From Pseudomonadota bacterium (GTDB taxonomy: Bacteria; Pseudomonadota; Alphaproteobacteria; Acetobacterales; Acetobacteraceae): 35,492 nucleotides of DNA. The notes under the pieces are model-generated. The model was not told the origin of the DNA. It saw nothing but the letters and a program-made list of their open reading frames with translations, and made no database searches. The stretch spans positions 1-35,492 of the forward strand of contig JAKCCP010000198.1 in assembly GCA_021841985.1 (NCBI GenBank), given 5' to 3'. Shown here in pieces: positions 1 through 9,178 of the stretch (within the stretch, counting starts at the first letter, position 1; each line of letters starts with the position of its first letter). The translations under genes were made by a program, and so were the position numbers.

Positions 1-430
1 CCCCGCCGAGGGGGGGGGGGGCGCGTCCACCACTGGCAGCGAAAATGACTGGATTATTGTTGCCGCAGCGCGTGAACATCAGCAATTGACGAGTCAGCGA
101 TTGACGAGCGGATCGCGTGCGGGCGTGGTGCCCCCGCCGATGGTATCCCACCCTCTGTGGGTCACCATCCCTGCGTCAGTCAACCTACTCCTATAACATC
201 AAAGAGTTGCGGCACAAGGAGATGCAAGTCGCCGAACAGGCGGAGAAAAGCTATGCGCATTTCGTCGCCGCGTGGAGACCGCACCTACCCACCGAACGTC
301 GGCGGGCGGCCGCCTCAAACCGGCAGGGACTTCACGGGCTGCCCGATGACACTTCCAGCCGTTGCGCCATGCTTCGCCGCGAGGTCGACCGCACAATGAA
401 AAAATAGCGAACTTCGCCAGGAAAGTCTTG
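1..430. other. Non-coding stretch, no supportable gene
   Basis: I see no gene that can be defended here. The stretch opens with a run of twelve G (10-21). Open frames exist on both strands (for example 117-407 plus), but their proteins are Arg/Pro/Ala-rich, recognisably like nothing I know, and lack a convincing ribosome site. The stretch abuts the transposase remnant that follows, so it may be eroded mobile-element sequence. The non-coding zone continues on the other side of the remnant, from 721 to 1058, where I also find no gene. Confidence 0.5.
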
Positions 431-434
431 TCCA

Positions 435-720
435 TCACATCCGTGGTTCTCGCTGATTTCCACTGGCTCACCGGCAAGCGCGTGAAGGTGAACAGGCGAC
501 GCCAGGGCACTTCAGCCGCCATTTGGTGAGGAACAGCCTGCCGACGCATTACCTCGGCGTTGTTCTCGGCAGAGATCATGTCGTTGTAGTCGGCCGTGAT
601 CTCCTTGTGCAGCGTCTCGGGGGTATGCGCGAGCAGATTGCGATGCTTGTGTACGGTGCAGCACTGGGTCGGCACCTCCGGCCAGAGACTGGCCAGGACG
701 CGTTCGAGGCCGCCCCCACC
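435..720 (-). pseudogene. Decayed IS256-family transposase fragment
   Basis: The minus strand encodes a piece of an IS256-type (mutator-like, DDE) transposase. The visible landmarks are the core CTVHKHRNLLAHTPETLH, then EITADYNDMI, and then FTFTRLPVSQWKSARTT, in the order expected for the family's C-terminal half. Between the second and third blocks the reading frame is lost: the expected KWRLK-type segment lies in another frame near 495-535 and part of the normal spacing is missing. After SARTT the frame runs into unrelated residues where the family continues with its conserved Glu region. An intact IS256 transposase is about 400 residues; less than a quarter remains. I saw no terminal inverted repeats. 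It is a dead relic. The family assignment rests on remembered motifs and is fairly secure. Confidence 0.75.
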
Positions 721-1058
721 TGCGAAGAGCCGCCACCCTTGCCACGCAAACGCTTCGACGTCAAACACCTGAGGCACGAGCCGCATGTGTTAGCAGCGCA
801 TGCTCGGATCTCTGCGGGGAGACCAGAGTGACCCGGTCCCTACCGTGACGAGCCCAATGGGAGCTGGGGGCAGCGCCCTCGTTCGGTCCAAAATCTCCTT
901 CACCCGATTGGTCCGCCGCGCTTTGTGCAGCGCACACCTAAACCTTGCGAAAACACGCCGGCGCGCGCATGATATTTTTATCCGGATGGCGTGGGTCACC
1001 GTCAAACAATAAAAAATAACGGCGATCCGCCCTGCTCCGGGCATCAGGGAGCGAAACA

Positions 1059-1493
1059 ATGACACTCGCCAGCATTCTGAAAACCAAGGGTCATGATGTT
1101 ACCACGGTGCGCGCCACCCACACCATCGCCGAGGTCGCGAACCGGCTCGCCGAGCGGCGGATCGGCGCGGTCGTGGTCGAGGACGCCGCCGGCCAGGTGC
1201 TCGGCATTGTGAGCGAGCGCGATATTGTCCAGGGGCTTGCCACGCACGGCGCTGCCGCCCTCCACATGACAGCCGGCCAGATGATGACCACCCAGATCGT
1301 CACCGCCAGCCCCTCGACCAGCGTCTCCGAGGCGATGCACCTGATGACCAATGGCCGCTTTCGCCATCTGCCGATCCTGGAAGCCGGCCATCTGGTCGGC
1401 ATCGCCAGCATCGGCGATATCGTCAAGGCGCGGCTGATGCAGCAGGAATACGAGGTGGACAGCCTCAAGGCCTATGTTGCGGGCGGGGTTTAG
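1059..1493 (+). CDS. CBS-domain pair protein
   Basis: This 144-residue protein consists almost entirely of two CBS domains. The first spans roughly residues 5-65, with the RIGAVVVED and GIVSERDIV signatures. The second spans roughly 72-130, with RHLPIL and GIASIGDIV. CBS pairs (Bateman modules) bind adenosine nucleotides or related ligands and act as energy or ionic sensors, but free-standing ones usually have no assigned partner. The start is supported by an AGGGAG ribosome site about seven bases upstream. A weak promoter candidate (TTGCGA at 945-950, CATGAT at 969-974) lies upstream. The gene is convergent with pheA, with only nine bases between stop codons. The partner and the ligand cannot be told from sequence. 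Confidence 0.88.
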   Translation: MTLASILKTKGHDVTTVRATHTIAEVANRLAERRIGAVVVEDAAGQVLGIVSERDIVQGLATHGAAALHMTAGQMMTTQIVTASPSTSVSEAMHLMTNGRFRHLPILEAGHLVGIASIGDIVKARLMQQEYEVDSLKAYVAGGV

Positions 1494-1502
1494 CGCCCGA
1501 CC

Positions 1503-2345
1503 CTAGCGAACTGGCGCCGTCCGCCGGGCGGCGGGATAGACGCCGAGGATATGCACCGCGCGGGAGAAAAACGCGAGTTCTTCGAGGGCGCGCGCCAGCG
1601 CGGGCTGTTCCGGATGGCCATCGACATCGCAGAGAAATTGCGTCGCGGTGAACTCGCCGTCGACCATATAGCTCTCAAGCTTGGTCATGTTGACGCCGTT
1701 GGTGGCGAAACCGCCGAGCGCCTTGTAGAGCGCGGCCGGCACGTTGCGCACGCGAAAGACGAACGTGGTTATCACCCCCTTGGTCTCGGGCGGCGGGCGG
1801 TGGGGTGTGGTGGCCATGATATAGAATCGTGTGGTGTTGTGCGCCGCATCCTCGACATTGCGGCGAAGAATGTCGAGACCATAGATCTCGGCCGCCAGCG
1901 CCGAGGCGATGGCGGCGTCTTCGGGATTGTTCCATTCGGCGACGAGCTGGGCGGCGCCCGCGGTATCGGCCTCGATCACCGCCTGGAGGCCGTGTTCGCG
2001 GATCAGGACACGCACCTGGCCGAGCGCCACGGCGTGCGAGTGCACCCGTTTCAGCGTCTCCATGCGCGCCCCGCGTGGGGCCAGCAGACAATGCTCGACG
2101 CGCTGAAAATGCTCGCCGACGATGGCCAGTCCGCTCTCGGGCAGCAGATGATGGATGTCCGGCACGCGGCCGGCGAGGCTGTTCTCGCAGGGCAGCATGG
2201 CGAGCCCGGCGGCGCCGGTGCGCAAAGCCTCCATCGCCGCCTCGAAGGTGTCGCAAGGCAGCGTCGGGCGGCCGGGAAAGGCCGTGCGGCAGGCGAGATC
2301 GGAATAGGCGCCGGGGCGGCCCTGAAAAGCGATCGGGCGGGTCAC
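1503..2345 (-). CDS. pheA: Prephenate dehydratase
   Basis: This is a monofunctional prephenate dehydratase of 280 residues, the usual size, converting prephenate to phenylpyruvate in phenylalanine synthesis in the cytoplasm. The N-terminal catalytic domain (about residues 1-180) begins with IAFQGRPGAYSDLA and carries the catalytic NTTRFYIM segment near residue 170. The C-terminal ACT regulatory domain (about 188-270) has LYKALGGFATNGVNMTKLES, the phenylalanine-binding region, so feedback inhibition by phenylalanine is expected. No chorismate mutase domain is fused. The start is GTG, and its first four bases overlap the stop of kdsB (GTGA, 2342-2345), so the two genes are probably translated as a unit. 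Confidence 0.95.
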   Translation of the reverse strand: MTRPIAFQGRPGAYSDLACRTAFPGRPTLPCDTFEAAMEALRTGAAGLAMLPCENSLAGRVPDIHHLLPESGLAIVGEHFQRVEHCLLAPRGARMETLKRVHSHAVALGQVRVLIREHGLQAVIEADTAGAAQLVAEWNNPEDAAIASALAAEIYGLDILRRNVEDAAHNTTRFYIMATTPHRPPPETKGVITTFVFRVRNVPAALYKALGGFATNGVNMTKLESYMVDGEFTATQFLCDVDGHPEQPALARALEELAFFSRAVHILGVYPAARRTAPVR

Positions 2346-3091
2346 GCGGGGGCTTCCACGGGCGGGGCCAGAAGCGCGCGGGCGCGCTCGAGATCAGCCG
2401 GGGTATCGACGCCGAACGGGCCATGGGCGATGCGCGCGCAGCCGATGCGCAAGCCGGCCTCCAGGGCGCGCAGTTGCTCCAGATTCTCGCGCGCCTCGAG
2501 CGGGCTCACCGGCAGGGCCACGAAACGCGCGAGTGCGGCGCGACGATAGGCATAGATGCCGATATGGTGCCAGAGCGGCCCCTCCCCCCAGGGGATCGCG
2601 GCGCGCGAGAAATAGAGCGCCGGGGCGATCGCGCGGCCGGGGCCAAAGGCGCAGGCCGCCTTGACCACCGAACTCGCGGCTCCCTCCGCCGCGCTCACGA
2701 TCGGCGCCACCAGCGTCGCGATATCGAAGGCCGGCTCGGCGAGCGGGGTTAGCACGGCGGCGAGAGCTTCGGGCGCGATGGTCGGGAAGTCGCCCTGGAG
2801 GTTGACGACGACATCGTAGAGCCCGTCCGGGTCGATTTCCTGCAACGCGGCGAAGATACGATCCGAGCCCGAGGGCAGCGCCGGGTCGGTGGCGACGGCC
2901 TCGAATCCACCGTTGCGCGCGGCGGCAATGATTTCGGCATCGCCAGCGGCGATCGCAACTGGGCCGAGCCGCGCCGCGCGCGCCCGCGCGGCGACATGCA
3001 GGACCATCGGCCGGCCGTGGATATCGGCGAGCGGCTTGCCTGGCAGACGGGTCGCCCCCAGCCGCGCCGGGATCAGGATGATCGGGCGCAT
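2342..3091 (-). CDS. kdsB: 3-deoxy-manno-octulosonate cytidylyltransferase
   Basis: KdsB activates Kdo with CTP to give CMP-Kdo, the donor for the inner core of lipopolysaccharide; the enzyme is cytoplasmic. The 249-residue protein has the family hallmarks in order: the nucleotide-binding start IPARLGATRLPGKPL, the metal-binding VVNLQGDFP near residue 100, HHIGIYAYRR near 175, the LEQLRALE segment and the terminal GVDTPADL. Length is normal. It is the first gene of a kdsB-pheA pair, a pairing with no metabolic logic, though the overlap indicates co-translation. It is divergent from the cytochrome gene, with about 170-195 bases between them that must hold both promoters. Confidence 0.96.
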   Translation of the reverse strand: MRPIILIPARLGATRLPGKPLADIHGRPMVLHVAARARAARLGPVAIAAGDAEIIAAARNGGFEAVATDPALPSGSDRIFAALQEIDPDGLYDVVVNLQGDFPTIAPEALAAVLTPLAEPAFDIATLVAPIVSAAEGAASSVVKAACAFGPGRAIAPALYFSRAAIPWGEGPLWHHIGIYAYRRAALARFVALPVSPLEARENLEQLRALEAGLRIGCARIAHGPFGVDTPADLERARALLAPPVEAPA

Positions 3092-3287
3092 GGCGGGACG
3101 CGAAAGCGGCGGGCGCGGGCGGCGGGCGAGACGTCTCTGGTGATCGGCATGGGTTGCGGGGGAATAGCGCTTTCCTTATGGTGCAGGCACTTTTAGGGGG
3201 CTGAGACCCGACGCGCAACGCGCTCTCGCGCTGGCGTGGGGGTTCAAGCTTGGCAAACGCAATGTGCTCGATCGGGGTTCTCGCCGT

Positions 3288-4295
3288 ATGGACAGTATGG
3301 AAGTCAACAAAGCACTCGCGGCCATCCTGGTGGCGGGAATCGCCTATTCGCTTGCCGGCGTGATCGCCGACGGGCTGGTGCACCCCCAGGAGCTGAAAGA
3401 AAGCGCGATCAAGATCGAGGGAGTGCCGGCGGCGACCGAGAGCGCCCCGGCGCAGCCCACGGGCCCGGCGCCGATCGCCGCCCTGCTCGCCTCGGCGAGC
3501 CCGGAGAAGGGTGAGCAGGACGTACAGAAACTCTGCACCGTGTGCCATACCTTTGCTGAGGGCCAGCCGGCCAAGGTCGGGCCCAATCTCTACGGCATTA
3601 TCGGCGCGCCACGCGCCCACATGGCCGGGTTCGACTATTCCGACGGCTTGAAAAAACTCGGTGGCACCTGGAACTACGAGGAACTCAACCATTGGCTCTA
3701 TGACCCGCGCGAGGTGGTGCCGGGCACCCGCATGGCCTTCGCCGGCATCAAGAACGACGCCGAGCGCGCCGATGTCATCGCCTATTTGCGCACGCTCTCG
3801 AAAAACCCCAGATCGGAGCCCAAGGTCGAGCCAGCGGCAGCGACCAGCGCCGCTGCTCCCGCCGCCGGCGCCGCGGCGGCACCGGCAGGGCCGGATTTCG
3901 CGACCTTGGTGGCGGCCGCCGATCCGGCGAAAGGCAAGGCCGATGCCGAGAAGCTCTGCACCGTCTGCCATTCCTTCGGCAAGGGTGAGCCGGCCAAGAT
4001 CGGCCCTAATCTCTACGGCATCGTCGGCGCGGCGCGCGCCCACATGGCCGGGTTCGACTATTCCGACGGTTTGAAAAAACTCGGCGGCACGTGGAACGAC
4101 GACGAACTCAACGCCTGGCTTACCAACCCGCGTGACGTGGTTTCGGGCACCCGCATGGCGTTTGCCGGCATCAAGAGCGAGAAGGAGCGCGCCGAGGTCG
4201 TGGCCTATCTGCGCAGCATCTCGCCCGAGGCGCCACCTTTGGCCAAGGCCGGCGCCGCGGCGCCGGAGAAGCCGGCCGAGCCGGAGAAGAAATAG
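3288..4295 (+). CDS. Membrane-anchored di-heme cytochrome c (duplicated domain)
   Basis: The protein has an N-terminal hydrophobic segment (about residues 7-25), likely an uncleaved anchor that places it on the periplasmic face, then an Ala/Pro linker and two class I cytochrome c domains. Heme-binding motifs are CTVCH at residues 83-87 and CTVCH at 224-228, exactly 141 codons apart. Each domain has a PGTRMAFAG or SGTRMAFAG segment that supplies the axial methionine. The two domains are about 70 percent identical and are joined by a second Ala/Pro-rich linker. I chose the ATG at 3288 (MDSMEVN) because the in-frame GTG at 3264 adds only a charged tail with no ribosome site. Single-domain relatives resemble mitochondrial-type or membrane-bound c552 electron carriers to terminal oxidases. 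The exact partner is unknown. Confidence 0.9.
   Translation: MDSMEVNKALAAILVAGIAYSLAGVIADGLVHPQELKESAIKIEGVPAATESAPAQPTGPAPIAALLASASPEKGEQDVQKLCTVCHTFAEGQPAKVGPNLYGIIGAPRAHMAGFDYSDGLKKLGGTWNYEELNHWLYDPREVVPGTRMAFAGIKNDAERADVIAYLRTLSKNPRSEPKVEPAAATSAAAPAAGAAAAPAGPDFATLVAAADPAKGKADAEKLCTVCHSFGKGEPAKIGPNLYGIVGAARAHMAGFDYSDGLKKLGGTWNDDELNAWLTNPRDVVSGTRMAFAGIKSEKERAEVVAYLRSISPEAPPLAKAGAAAPEKPAEPEKK
3612..4090. repeat. Internal tandem duplication in the cytochrome c gene
   Basis: The two heme domains are a direct repeat with a period of 423 bases. The best conserved block is 3612-3667 against 4035-4090: 56 bases with two differences, both silent. The first 35 bases are identical. Flanking parts of the domains have diverged more, so this block is either under strong constraint or has been homogenised by gene conversion. 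Confidence 0.85.
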
Positions 4296-4310
4296 GCGCG
4301 GCCGCGGCAC

Positions 4311-5099
4311 TTGGCGCCAGCCGAGCGGGTGCGGCTGATCGCCGTCGCGGAAGCCGCGGCCGCGGCGGCGGCCGCGGCTGTTCGCCCATGGTTCCGCGCC
4401 ACGCTCGATGTTGCGCTCAAGGCCGATCAAAGCCCCGTGACCATCGCCGATCGGGCGGCCGAGCGGGCGATGCGCGACGTGATCGCGGCGGCGTGCCCCC
4501 GAGATGGCATCTTAGGCGAGGAATTCGGCCTCGAGCGCGCGGACGCGCCGCGCCGCTGGGTGCTTGACCCGATCGATGGCACCCGTGCCTTCCTCACTGG
4601 CCGACCGCTGTTCGGCACGCTGATCGGTGTGCTCGAGGCGGGAAAGCCAATGCTCGGTCTGATCGATCAGCCGATCACCGGCGAGCGCTGGCTTGGCGTG
4701 GCTGGCGAGCGGCTGCGCTTTCGTGGCCCCTGGGGCGGTCGTCCCGGCACCCGCCTTTGCCCCTCCCTCGAAGCCGCCGAACTCGCCGCCACCAGCCCGG
4801 CCATGTTTTCTCCCACGCAGGGCCCACGCTTCACGCGCCTTGCGGGGGCGGTGCGCCGCGTCTCCTGGGGGGGGGATTGCTATTCATACGGGTTGCTCGC
4901 GCTCGGCTTGATCGACATCATCGCTGAGGCCGATCTGAAGATATGGGATTGGGCGGCTCTTGCTCCGGTGGTCGAGAGCGCGGGTGGCGTGGTGAGCGAC
5001 TGGCAGGGCCGCGCGCTCGCCGAAGGAGGTGATGGCACCATGCTGGCGCTGGGCGATCCCACGCTGCGTGAAGCAGCGCTCAAAGCCCTTGGCGGGTGA
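4311..5099 (+). CDS. hisN: Histidinol-phosphatase, inositol monophosphatase type
   Basis: This 262-residue protein belongs to the Mg-dependent inositol monophosphatase superfamily. It has the metal-binding Glu in GILGEEFGLE (about residue 68), the DPIDGTRAF motif (about 86-94) and the third metal site in WDWAALAPVVESAGG near residue 218. The segment GTLIGVL and the GGDCYSYGLLALG stretch match the HisN branch, which removes phosphate from L-histidinol phosphate in histidine synthesis in actinobacteria and alphaproteobacteria. A general inositol-phosphatase role cannot be fully excluded. The start is uncertain: TTG at 4311, only 15 bases after the cytochrome stop, or GTG at 4329. The N-terminus contains a run of nine alanines. 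A run of nine G (4867-4875) codes for the W-G-G part of the conserved core. Confidence 0.85.
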   Translation: MAPAERVRLIAVAEAAAAAAAAAVRPWFRATLDVALKADQSPVTIADRAAERAMRDVIAAACPRDGILGEEFGLERADAPRRWVLDPIDGTRAFLTGRPLFGTLIGVLEAGKPMLGLIDQPITGERWLGVAGERLRFRGPWGGRPGTRLCPSLEAAELAATSPAMFSPTQGPRFTRLAGAVRRVSWGGDCYSYGLLALGLIDIIAEADLKIWDWAALAPVVESAGGVVSDWQGRALAEGGDGTMLALGDPTLREAALKALGG

Positions 5100-5173
5100 T
5101 CGCGCCCTGGGCAACAAAGGTCTATACTGGCCACCCGGAAATGTATCCAAGGAACATGAGGGGAACTAGAGCC

Positions 5174-7063
5174 GTGCTTCGGAGGAATTTTCTCGCCACA
5201 CTGCCGTTTGTGCCGGGTGCACTGGCGCGCTTACCGGGGCCACCGATCTGGCGCGCGGCCGATGCCACTCCTACCGCCCCGCTGCCCCCACCGGCTGTCA
5301 CGCCACGGCCGAGCCATGTCGTGACATTGCTTGAAAAGCCGCTGCTGCCGCCTGATTTCCCCTATTTCCCCTATGTCAATCCAGAAGCGCCCAAGGGCGG
5401 CGGGGTGACGCTCTCGGCGATCGGCACGTTTGACAATTTCAACAGCTTCATCGTGCGTGGCACGGCGCCCGACGATATCGGCCGCATCTATGATACCTTG
5501 CTGCGTGCCGACATCAACGAGCCGAGCACGGCCTATGGCCATCTCGCCGAGTCGATCGAGATCGCGCCCGATCATGCCAGTGTCGCGTTCAACCTGCGCG
5601 CCGCCGCGCGGTTTCACGATGGCACGCCGGTCACCGCCATGGATGTCGTCTGGACCTTTGATACGCTCCGGAGTGTCGGGCGGCCTTTCTATCGCCTCTA
5701 TTACGCCGATATCGAACGCGCCGAGGCGGTCTCGGCGCGTCGCGTGGTGTTCCATCTCAAGCCCTCGCCGGATCGCGAATCACCGCTTATCCTCGGAGAA
5801 ATGCCAGTCCTGCCCATGCATTTCTGGAAAGACCGGGATTTTTCCAAGCCGCTCACCGACACCCCGCTCGGCTCCGGCCCCTATCGCGTCGAGGCGGCGG
5901 AGTTTGGCCGTAGCCTCACCTATCGCCGTGTGCATGACTACTGGGCGCTCGATCTGCCGACGGCGCGCGGACAGTTCAATTTCGGTCATATCCAGGTCGA
6001 GTATTTCCGCGACGCCACCGTCGCGTTCGAAGCCTTCAAGGCCGGGCAGGTCGATTTCCGGGAGGAGAATATCGCCAAGCAATGGGCCACCGCCTATGAT
6101 TTTCCCGCCCTGCAGCATGGGCTGGTGAGCAAGGAGAATTTGTCCCAGCATCTGCCGACTGGCATGCAGGGATTTGCCATGAACACGCGGCGACCGATCT
6201 TCCAAGATCGCCGGGTGCGCCAGGCGATGGATCTTGCCTTCGATTTCGAGTGGTGCAACGCTAATCTTTTCTATGGCGCCTATACGCGTACCAAATCATA
6301 TTTCTCCAATAGCGACATGGCTTCCTCGGGCCTTCCGGAAGGCGCCGAACTGGCGCTGCTGGAGCCGCATCGCGCACAACTGCCAGCCGAGTTGTTCACT
6401 GCGCCCTTTACCCTGCCGGTGAACAACGCCTCGGGCAATAATCGTGAAAATCTGATGAAGGCGCTGGCGCTTCTCAAACAGGCCGGTTGGGAAGTCAAGG
6501 AACGCAAGCTCATCAACCAGGATGGCATTCCATTCACCTTCGAGATCCTGCTCGACGAGCCGGCTTTCGAGCGGGTCTCGCTGCCCTATGTGCAGTGGCT
6601 CGCGCATCTCGGCATCGAGGCGCGGGTGCGCACCGTCGATCCGGCGCAATACCAGCAACTCATCAATGCCTTCAATTTCGACATGACGGTCGCGGTGTTT
6701 CCGCAATCGGACTATCCTGGCAACGAGCAGGCCGGCTACTGGAGCAGTGCGGCGGCCAAGCAGGAGGGCAGCGATAATTTAATGGGAGTTGCCGATCCCG
6801 TGGTTGATGCGCTGGTCGGCAACGTCATCACAGCGCCCGATTACGACAGCCTTTTGCCGGCGGTGCATGCGCTCGATCGGGTGCTGCTGTGGAACTGGTA
6901 CATGGTGCCGCATTGGTATCTGCAATCGGTGCGCGTTGCCTATTGGCGCCGTTTCGGCCGGCCACCACAGAAAGTGCGCTCGGGGCTCGCCTTTGAGACT
7001 TGGTGGGTTGACGAGAAACTTGCCGAAGTCACCGATCAGGCGCGCCGCGCCGGCATGGAATAG
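5174..7063 (+). CDS. yejA: Oligopeptide-type ABC transporter substrate-binding protein (YejA-like)
   Basis: This is a family 5 extracellular solute-binding protein of about 629 residues, the periplasmic receptor of a Yej-type importer (microcin C and peptide uptake in enterobacteria). The mature part starts near the HVVTLLEKP segment. YejA-type landmarks follow: [48 protein letters not shown], and [20 protein letters not shown] prefer the GTG at 5174 because GAGGGGA lies nine bases upstream; ATG codons at 5141 and 5156 are alternatives with poorly spaced sites. With this start the protein begins [19 protein letters not shown], an R-R-x-F-L signal that looks like a Tat leader. It is the first gene of yejABEF, with seven bases before yejB. 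The substrate is probably a peptide, by family. Confidence 0.88.
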   Translation: MLRRNFLATLPFVPGALARLPGPPIWRAADATPTAPLPPPAVTPRPSHVVTLLEKPLLPPDFPYFPYVNPEAPKGGGVTLSAIGTFDNFNSFIVRGTAPDDIGRIYDTLLRADINEPSTAYGHLAESIEIAPDHASVAFNLRAAARFHDGTPVTAMDVVWTFDTLRSVGRPFYRLYYADIERAEAVSARRVVFHLKPSPDRESPLILGEMPVLPMHFWKDRDFSKPLTDTPLGSGPYRVEAAEFGRSLTYRRVHDYWALDLPTARGQFNFGHIQVEYFRDATVAFEAFKAGQVDFREENIAKQWATAYDFPALQHGLVSKENLSQHLPTGMQGFAMNTRRPIFQDRRVRQAMDLAFDFEWCNANLFYGAYTRTKSYFSNSDMASSGLPEGAELALLEPHRAQLPAELFTAPFTLPVNNASGNNRENLMKALALLKQAGWEVKERKLINQDGIPFTFEILLDEPAFERVSLPYVQWLAHLGIEARVRTVDPAQYQQLINAFNFDMTVAVFPQSDYPGNEQAGYWSSAAAKQEGSDNLMGVADPVVDALVGNVITAPDYDSLLPAVHALDRVLLWNWYMVPHWYLQSVRVAYWRRFGRPPQKVRSGLAFETWWVDEKLAEVTDQARRAGME

Positions 7064-7070
7064 CACTCGC

Positions 7071-8153
7071 ATGGCTGCCTATCTGCTGCGTCGCTTGCTG
7101 CTGCTGGTGCCAACCCTATTCGGCATCATCGCGATCAATTTCGCGGTCGTGCAGTTTGCTCCTGGCGGTCCGGTCGAGCAGATGATCGCGCAACTCAAAG
7201 GTCATGGCGGGGAAGCCAGCGGGCGGATGACGGGGGCTGGCGTGCGCGAGGCGATGCCTGGCCAGAGCGGGCTCTACCGCGGCGCGAGCGGCCTCGATCC
7301 GCATATCGTCGCCGATATCCGCCGCATGTTCGGCTTCGATAAACCACCGCTACTGCGTTTCTGGCTGATGCTGAAAGGCTATCTGCGTTTCGATTTCGGG
7401 CGCAGCTTCTTCCGCGACAAGACGGTACTGCATCTTATTCTTGAGAAACTTCCCGTCAGCGTCTCACTCGGGCTGTGGTCCACCCTGATCGTCTATTTTG
7501 TCTCGATCCCGCTCGGCATCGCCAAGGCGGTGCATGACGGCGGGCGTTTTGATATCGCGAGCAGCGCCGTGGTGCTGATCGGTTACGCGGTACCGGGCTT
7601 CCTGTTCGCTATTCTGCTGGTCGTGCTGTTCGCCGGCGGCTCGTTCGTGCAGTGGTTTCCACTGCGTGGCCTGACGAGCGCGGGCGCCGAACACTGGAGT
7701 TGGCCGGCGCGCATTCTCGATTATCTTTGGCACATAGTGTTGCCAACCGTGGCGCTCACTGTCGGTGGCTTTGCGAGCCTCACGATGCTGACCAAGAATT
7801 GCTTTCTCGAAGAAATCCGCAAGCAATATGTGCTCACCGCCTGGGCTAAGGGGGCGAGCCGGCGGGGCGTGCTCTATGGGCATGTGTTTCGCAATGCCAT
7901 GCTGCTGATCGTCGCGGGCTTCCCGCAGGCCTTCATTAGCATCCTTTTTACCTCGGCGTTGCTGGTGGAAATTATCTTCTCGCTGGATGGGCTTGGCCAG
8001 CTCGGTTTCGAAAGCGCTATCGCGCGGGACTATCCAGTGATGTTCGGCGCACTCTACATTTTTACCTTGCTCGGTCTTTTCATGCAGATCGTTGGCGATC
8101 TGCTTTATACCGTTGTCGATCCGCGCATCGATTTCGAGGCCAGACGGGCATGA
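7071..8153 (+). CDS. yejB: ABC transporter permease (YejB-like)
   Basis: This is an inner-membrane permease of 360 residues, DppB/OppB type. The first helix is at the extreme N-terminus ([20 protein letters not shown]), followed by the family's FAPGGPVEQ motif near residue 27 and a long periplasmic loop. The transport domain has further helices from about residue 130 to the end. The EAA-type coupling segment, [22 protein letters not shown], sits near residue 245-270 and contacts the ATPase. YejB proteins have a characteristic long loop between helix 1 and helix 2, which is seen here. The ATG at 7071 follows the yejA stop by seven bases; a longer upstream frame is a shadow of yejA. Its stop overlaps yejE by four bases (ATGA). 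Confidence 0.93.
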   Translation: MAAYLLRRLLLLVPTLFGIIAINFAVVQFAPGGPVEQMIAQLKGHGGEASGRMTGAGVREAMPGQSGLYRGASGLDPHIVADIRRMFGFDKPPLLRFWLMLKGYLRFDFGRSFFRDKTVLHLILEKLPVSVSLGLWSTLIVYFVSIPLGIAKAVHDGGRFDIASSAVVLIGYAVPGFLFAILLVVLFAGGSFVQWFPLRGLTSAGAEHWSWPARILDYLWHIVLPTVALTVGGFASLTMLTKNCFLEEIRKQYVLTAWAKGASRRGVLYGHVFRNAMLLIVAGFPQAFISILFTSALLVEIIFSLDGLGQLGFESAIARDYPVMFGALYIFTLLGLFMQIVGDLLYTVVDPRIDFEARRA

Positions 8154-9178
8154 CCCTTTCGCCGCTGACGCGCCGGCGCATCGCGGTGTTTCGCGCGCAC
8201 AAGCGCGGCTGGTATTCGCTGTGGATTTTCGTCCTGCTTTTCCTGGTCTGCCTGTTCGCAGAATTCATCGCCAACGACCGTCCGCTGATCATCCGCTTTG
8301 AGGGAAATTGGTATTTTCCGGTACTATTCGACTACAGCGAAGATACCTTTGGGCCGGAATTCATGCCGACCGAGGCCGATTATACCGATCCCGATATTGT
8401 GCGTGCCATCCGCGCCCGGGGCTGGATGCTGTGGCCGCTCGTTCCCTTTCATTACGATACCATCGTCAAGGATCTACCCCAGCCCGCCCCGGCGCCGCCC
8501 TCGTGGCGCAACCTGCTCGGCACTGACGATCAGGCGCGCGACGTCCTGGCGCGCGTGATCTATGGTTTTCGTCTCTCGGTGCTGTTCGGTTTTACCCTCA
8601 CCGCGATTTCCTCGGCGATCGGCATCGCCGCTGGCGCGGTACAGGGATTTTACGGTGGCATCGTCGATCTCCTGTTTCAGCGTTTTATCGAAATGTGGTC
8701 GGGGATGCCACAACTCTACCTCCTGATCATTCTTGGCAGCATCATCACGCCGGGTTTTTTTGTCCTGCTGGTTTTTTTGCTGCTGTTCAGTTGGATGAAC
8801 CTCACCGGGGTGGTGCGCGCCGAGTTCCTGCGCGGGCGCAATCTCGACTATGTCCGCGCCGGGCGCGCACTCGGGCTTTCTGATCTCACGGTGATGTTCC
8901 GCCATATTTTGCCCAACGCGCTGGTCGCCACCTTGACCTTTCTGCCCTTTACCCTCTCGGGGTCGGTCACTATCCTCGCCAGCCTCGATTTCCTCGGCTT
9001 CGGTCTGCCGCCCGGCTCGCCCTCGCTCGGCGAACTGGTCTCGGAGGGCAAGAACAATCTGCAGGCGCCCTGGCTCGGCATCACCGCCTTCGTGGTGCTG
9101 GGCGGCATGCTCACGCTGTTGATCTTCATCGGCGAGGCGGTGCGCGACTCGTTTGACCCACGCAAGATCATGCAATGA
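8150..9178 (+). CDS. yejE: ABC transporter permease (YejE-like)
   Basis: This is the second permease subunit, 342 residues, DppC/OppC type. A single N-terminal helix (about residues 20-40) is followed by an unusually long periplasmic segment, typical of YejE. This includes the [20 protein letters not shown] region and ends at [23 protein letters not shown], the conserved entry to the transport domain. The coupling helix is at [26 protein letters not shown] near residue 230-255. The C-terminus ends with SFDPRK, normal for the family. Four-base overlaps with yejB and yejF show that the operon is translationally coupled. It forms the membrane heterodimer with YejB. Confidence 0.94.
   Translation: MTLSPLTRRRIAVFRAHKRGWYSLWIFVLLFLVCLFAEFIANDRPLIIRFEGNWYFPVLFDYSEDTFGPEFMPTEADYTDPDIVRAIRARGWMLWPLVPFHYDTIVKDLPQPAPAPPSWRNLLGTDDQARDVLARVIYGFRLSVLFGFTLTAISSAIGIAAGAVQGFYGGIVDLLFQRFIEMWSGMPQLYLLIILGSIITPGFFVLLVFLLLFSWMNLTGVVRAEFLRGRNLDYVRAGRALGLSDLTVMFRHILPNALVATLTFLPFTLSGSVTILASLDFLGFGLPPGSPSLGELVSEGKNNLQAPWLGITAFVVLGGMLTLLIFIGEAVRDSFDPRKIMQ

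Noticed and set aside
2394..4430. A 678-residue minus-strand frame
   Set aside because: It is antisense to the cytochrome gene and out of frame with kdsB, with low-complexity Arg/Gly-rich sequence and no family resemblance.
4867..4875. Nine-G run in hisN as a phase-variable switch
   Set aside because: It codes for conserved residues of the core and the frame is intact; GC-rich genomes often have such runs. No sign of variation can be seen from one sequence.
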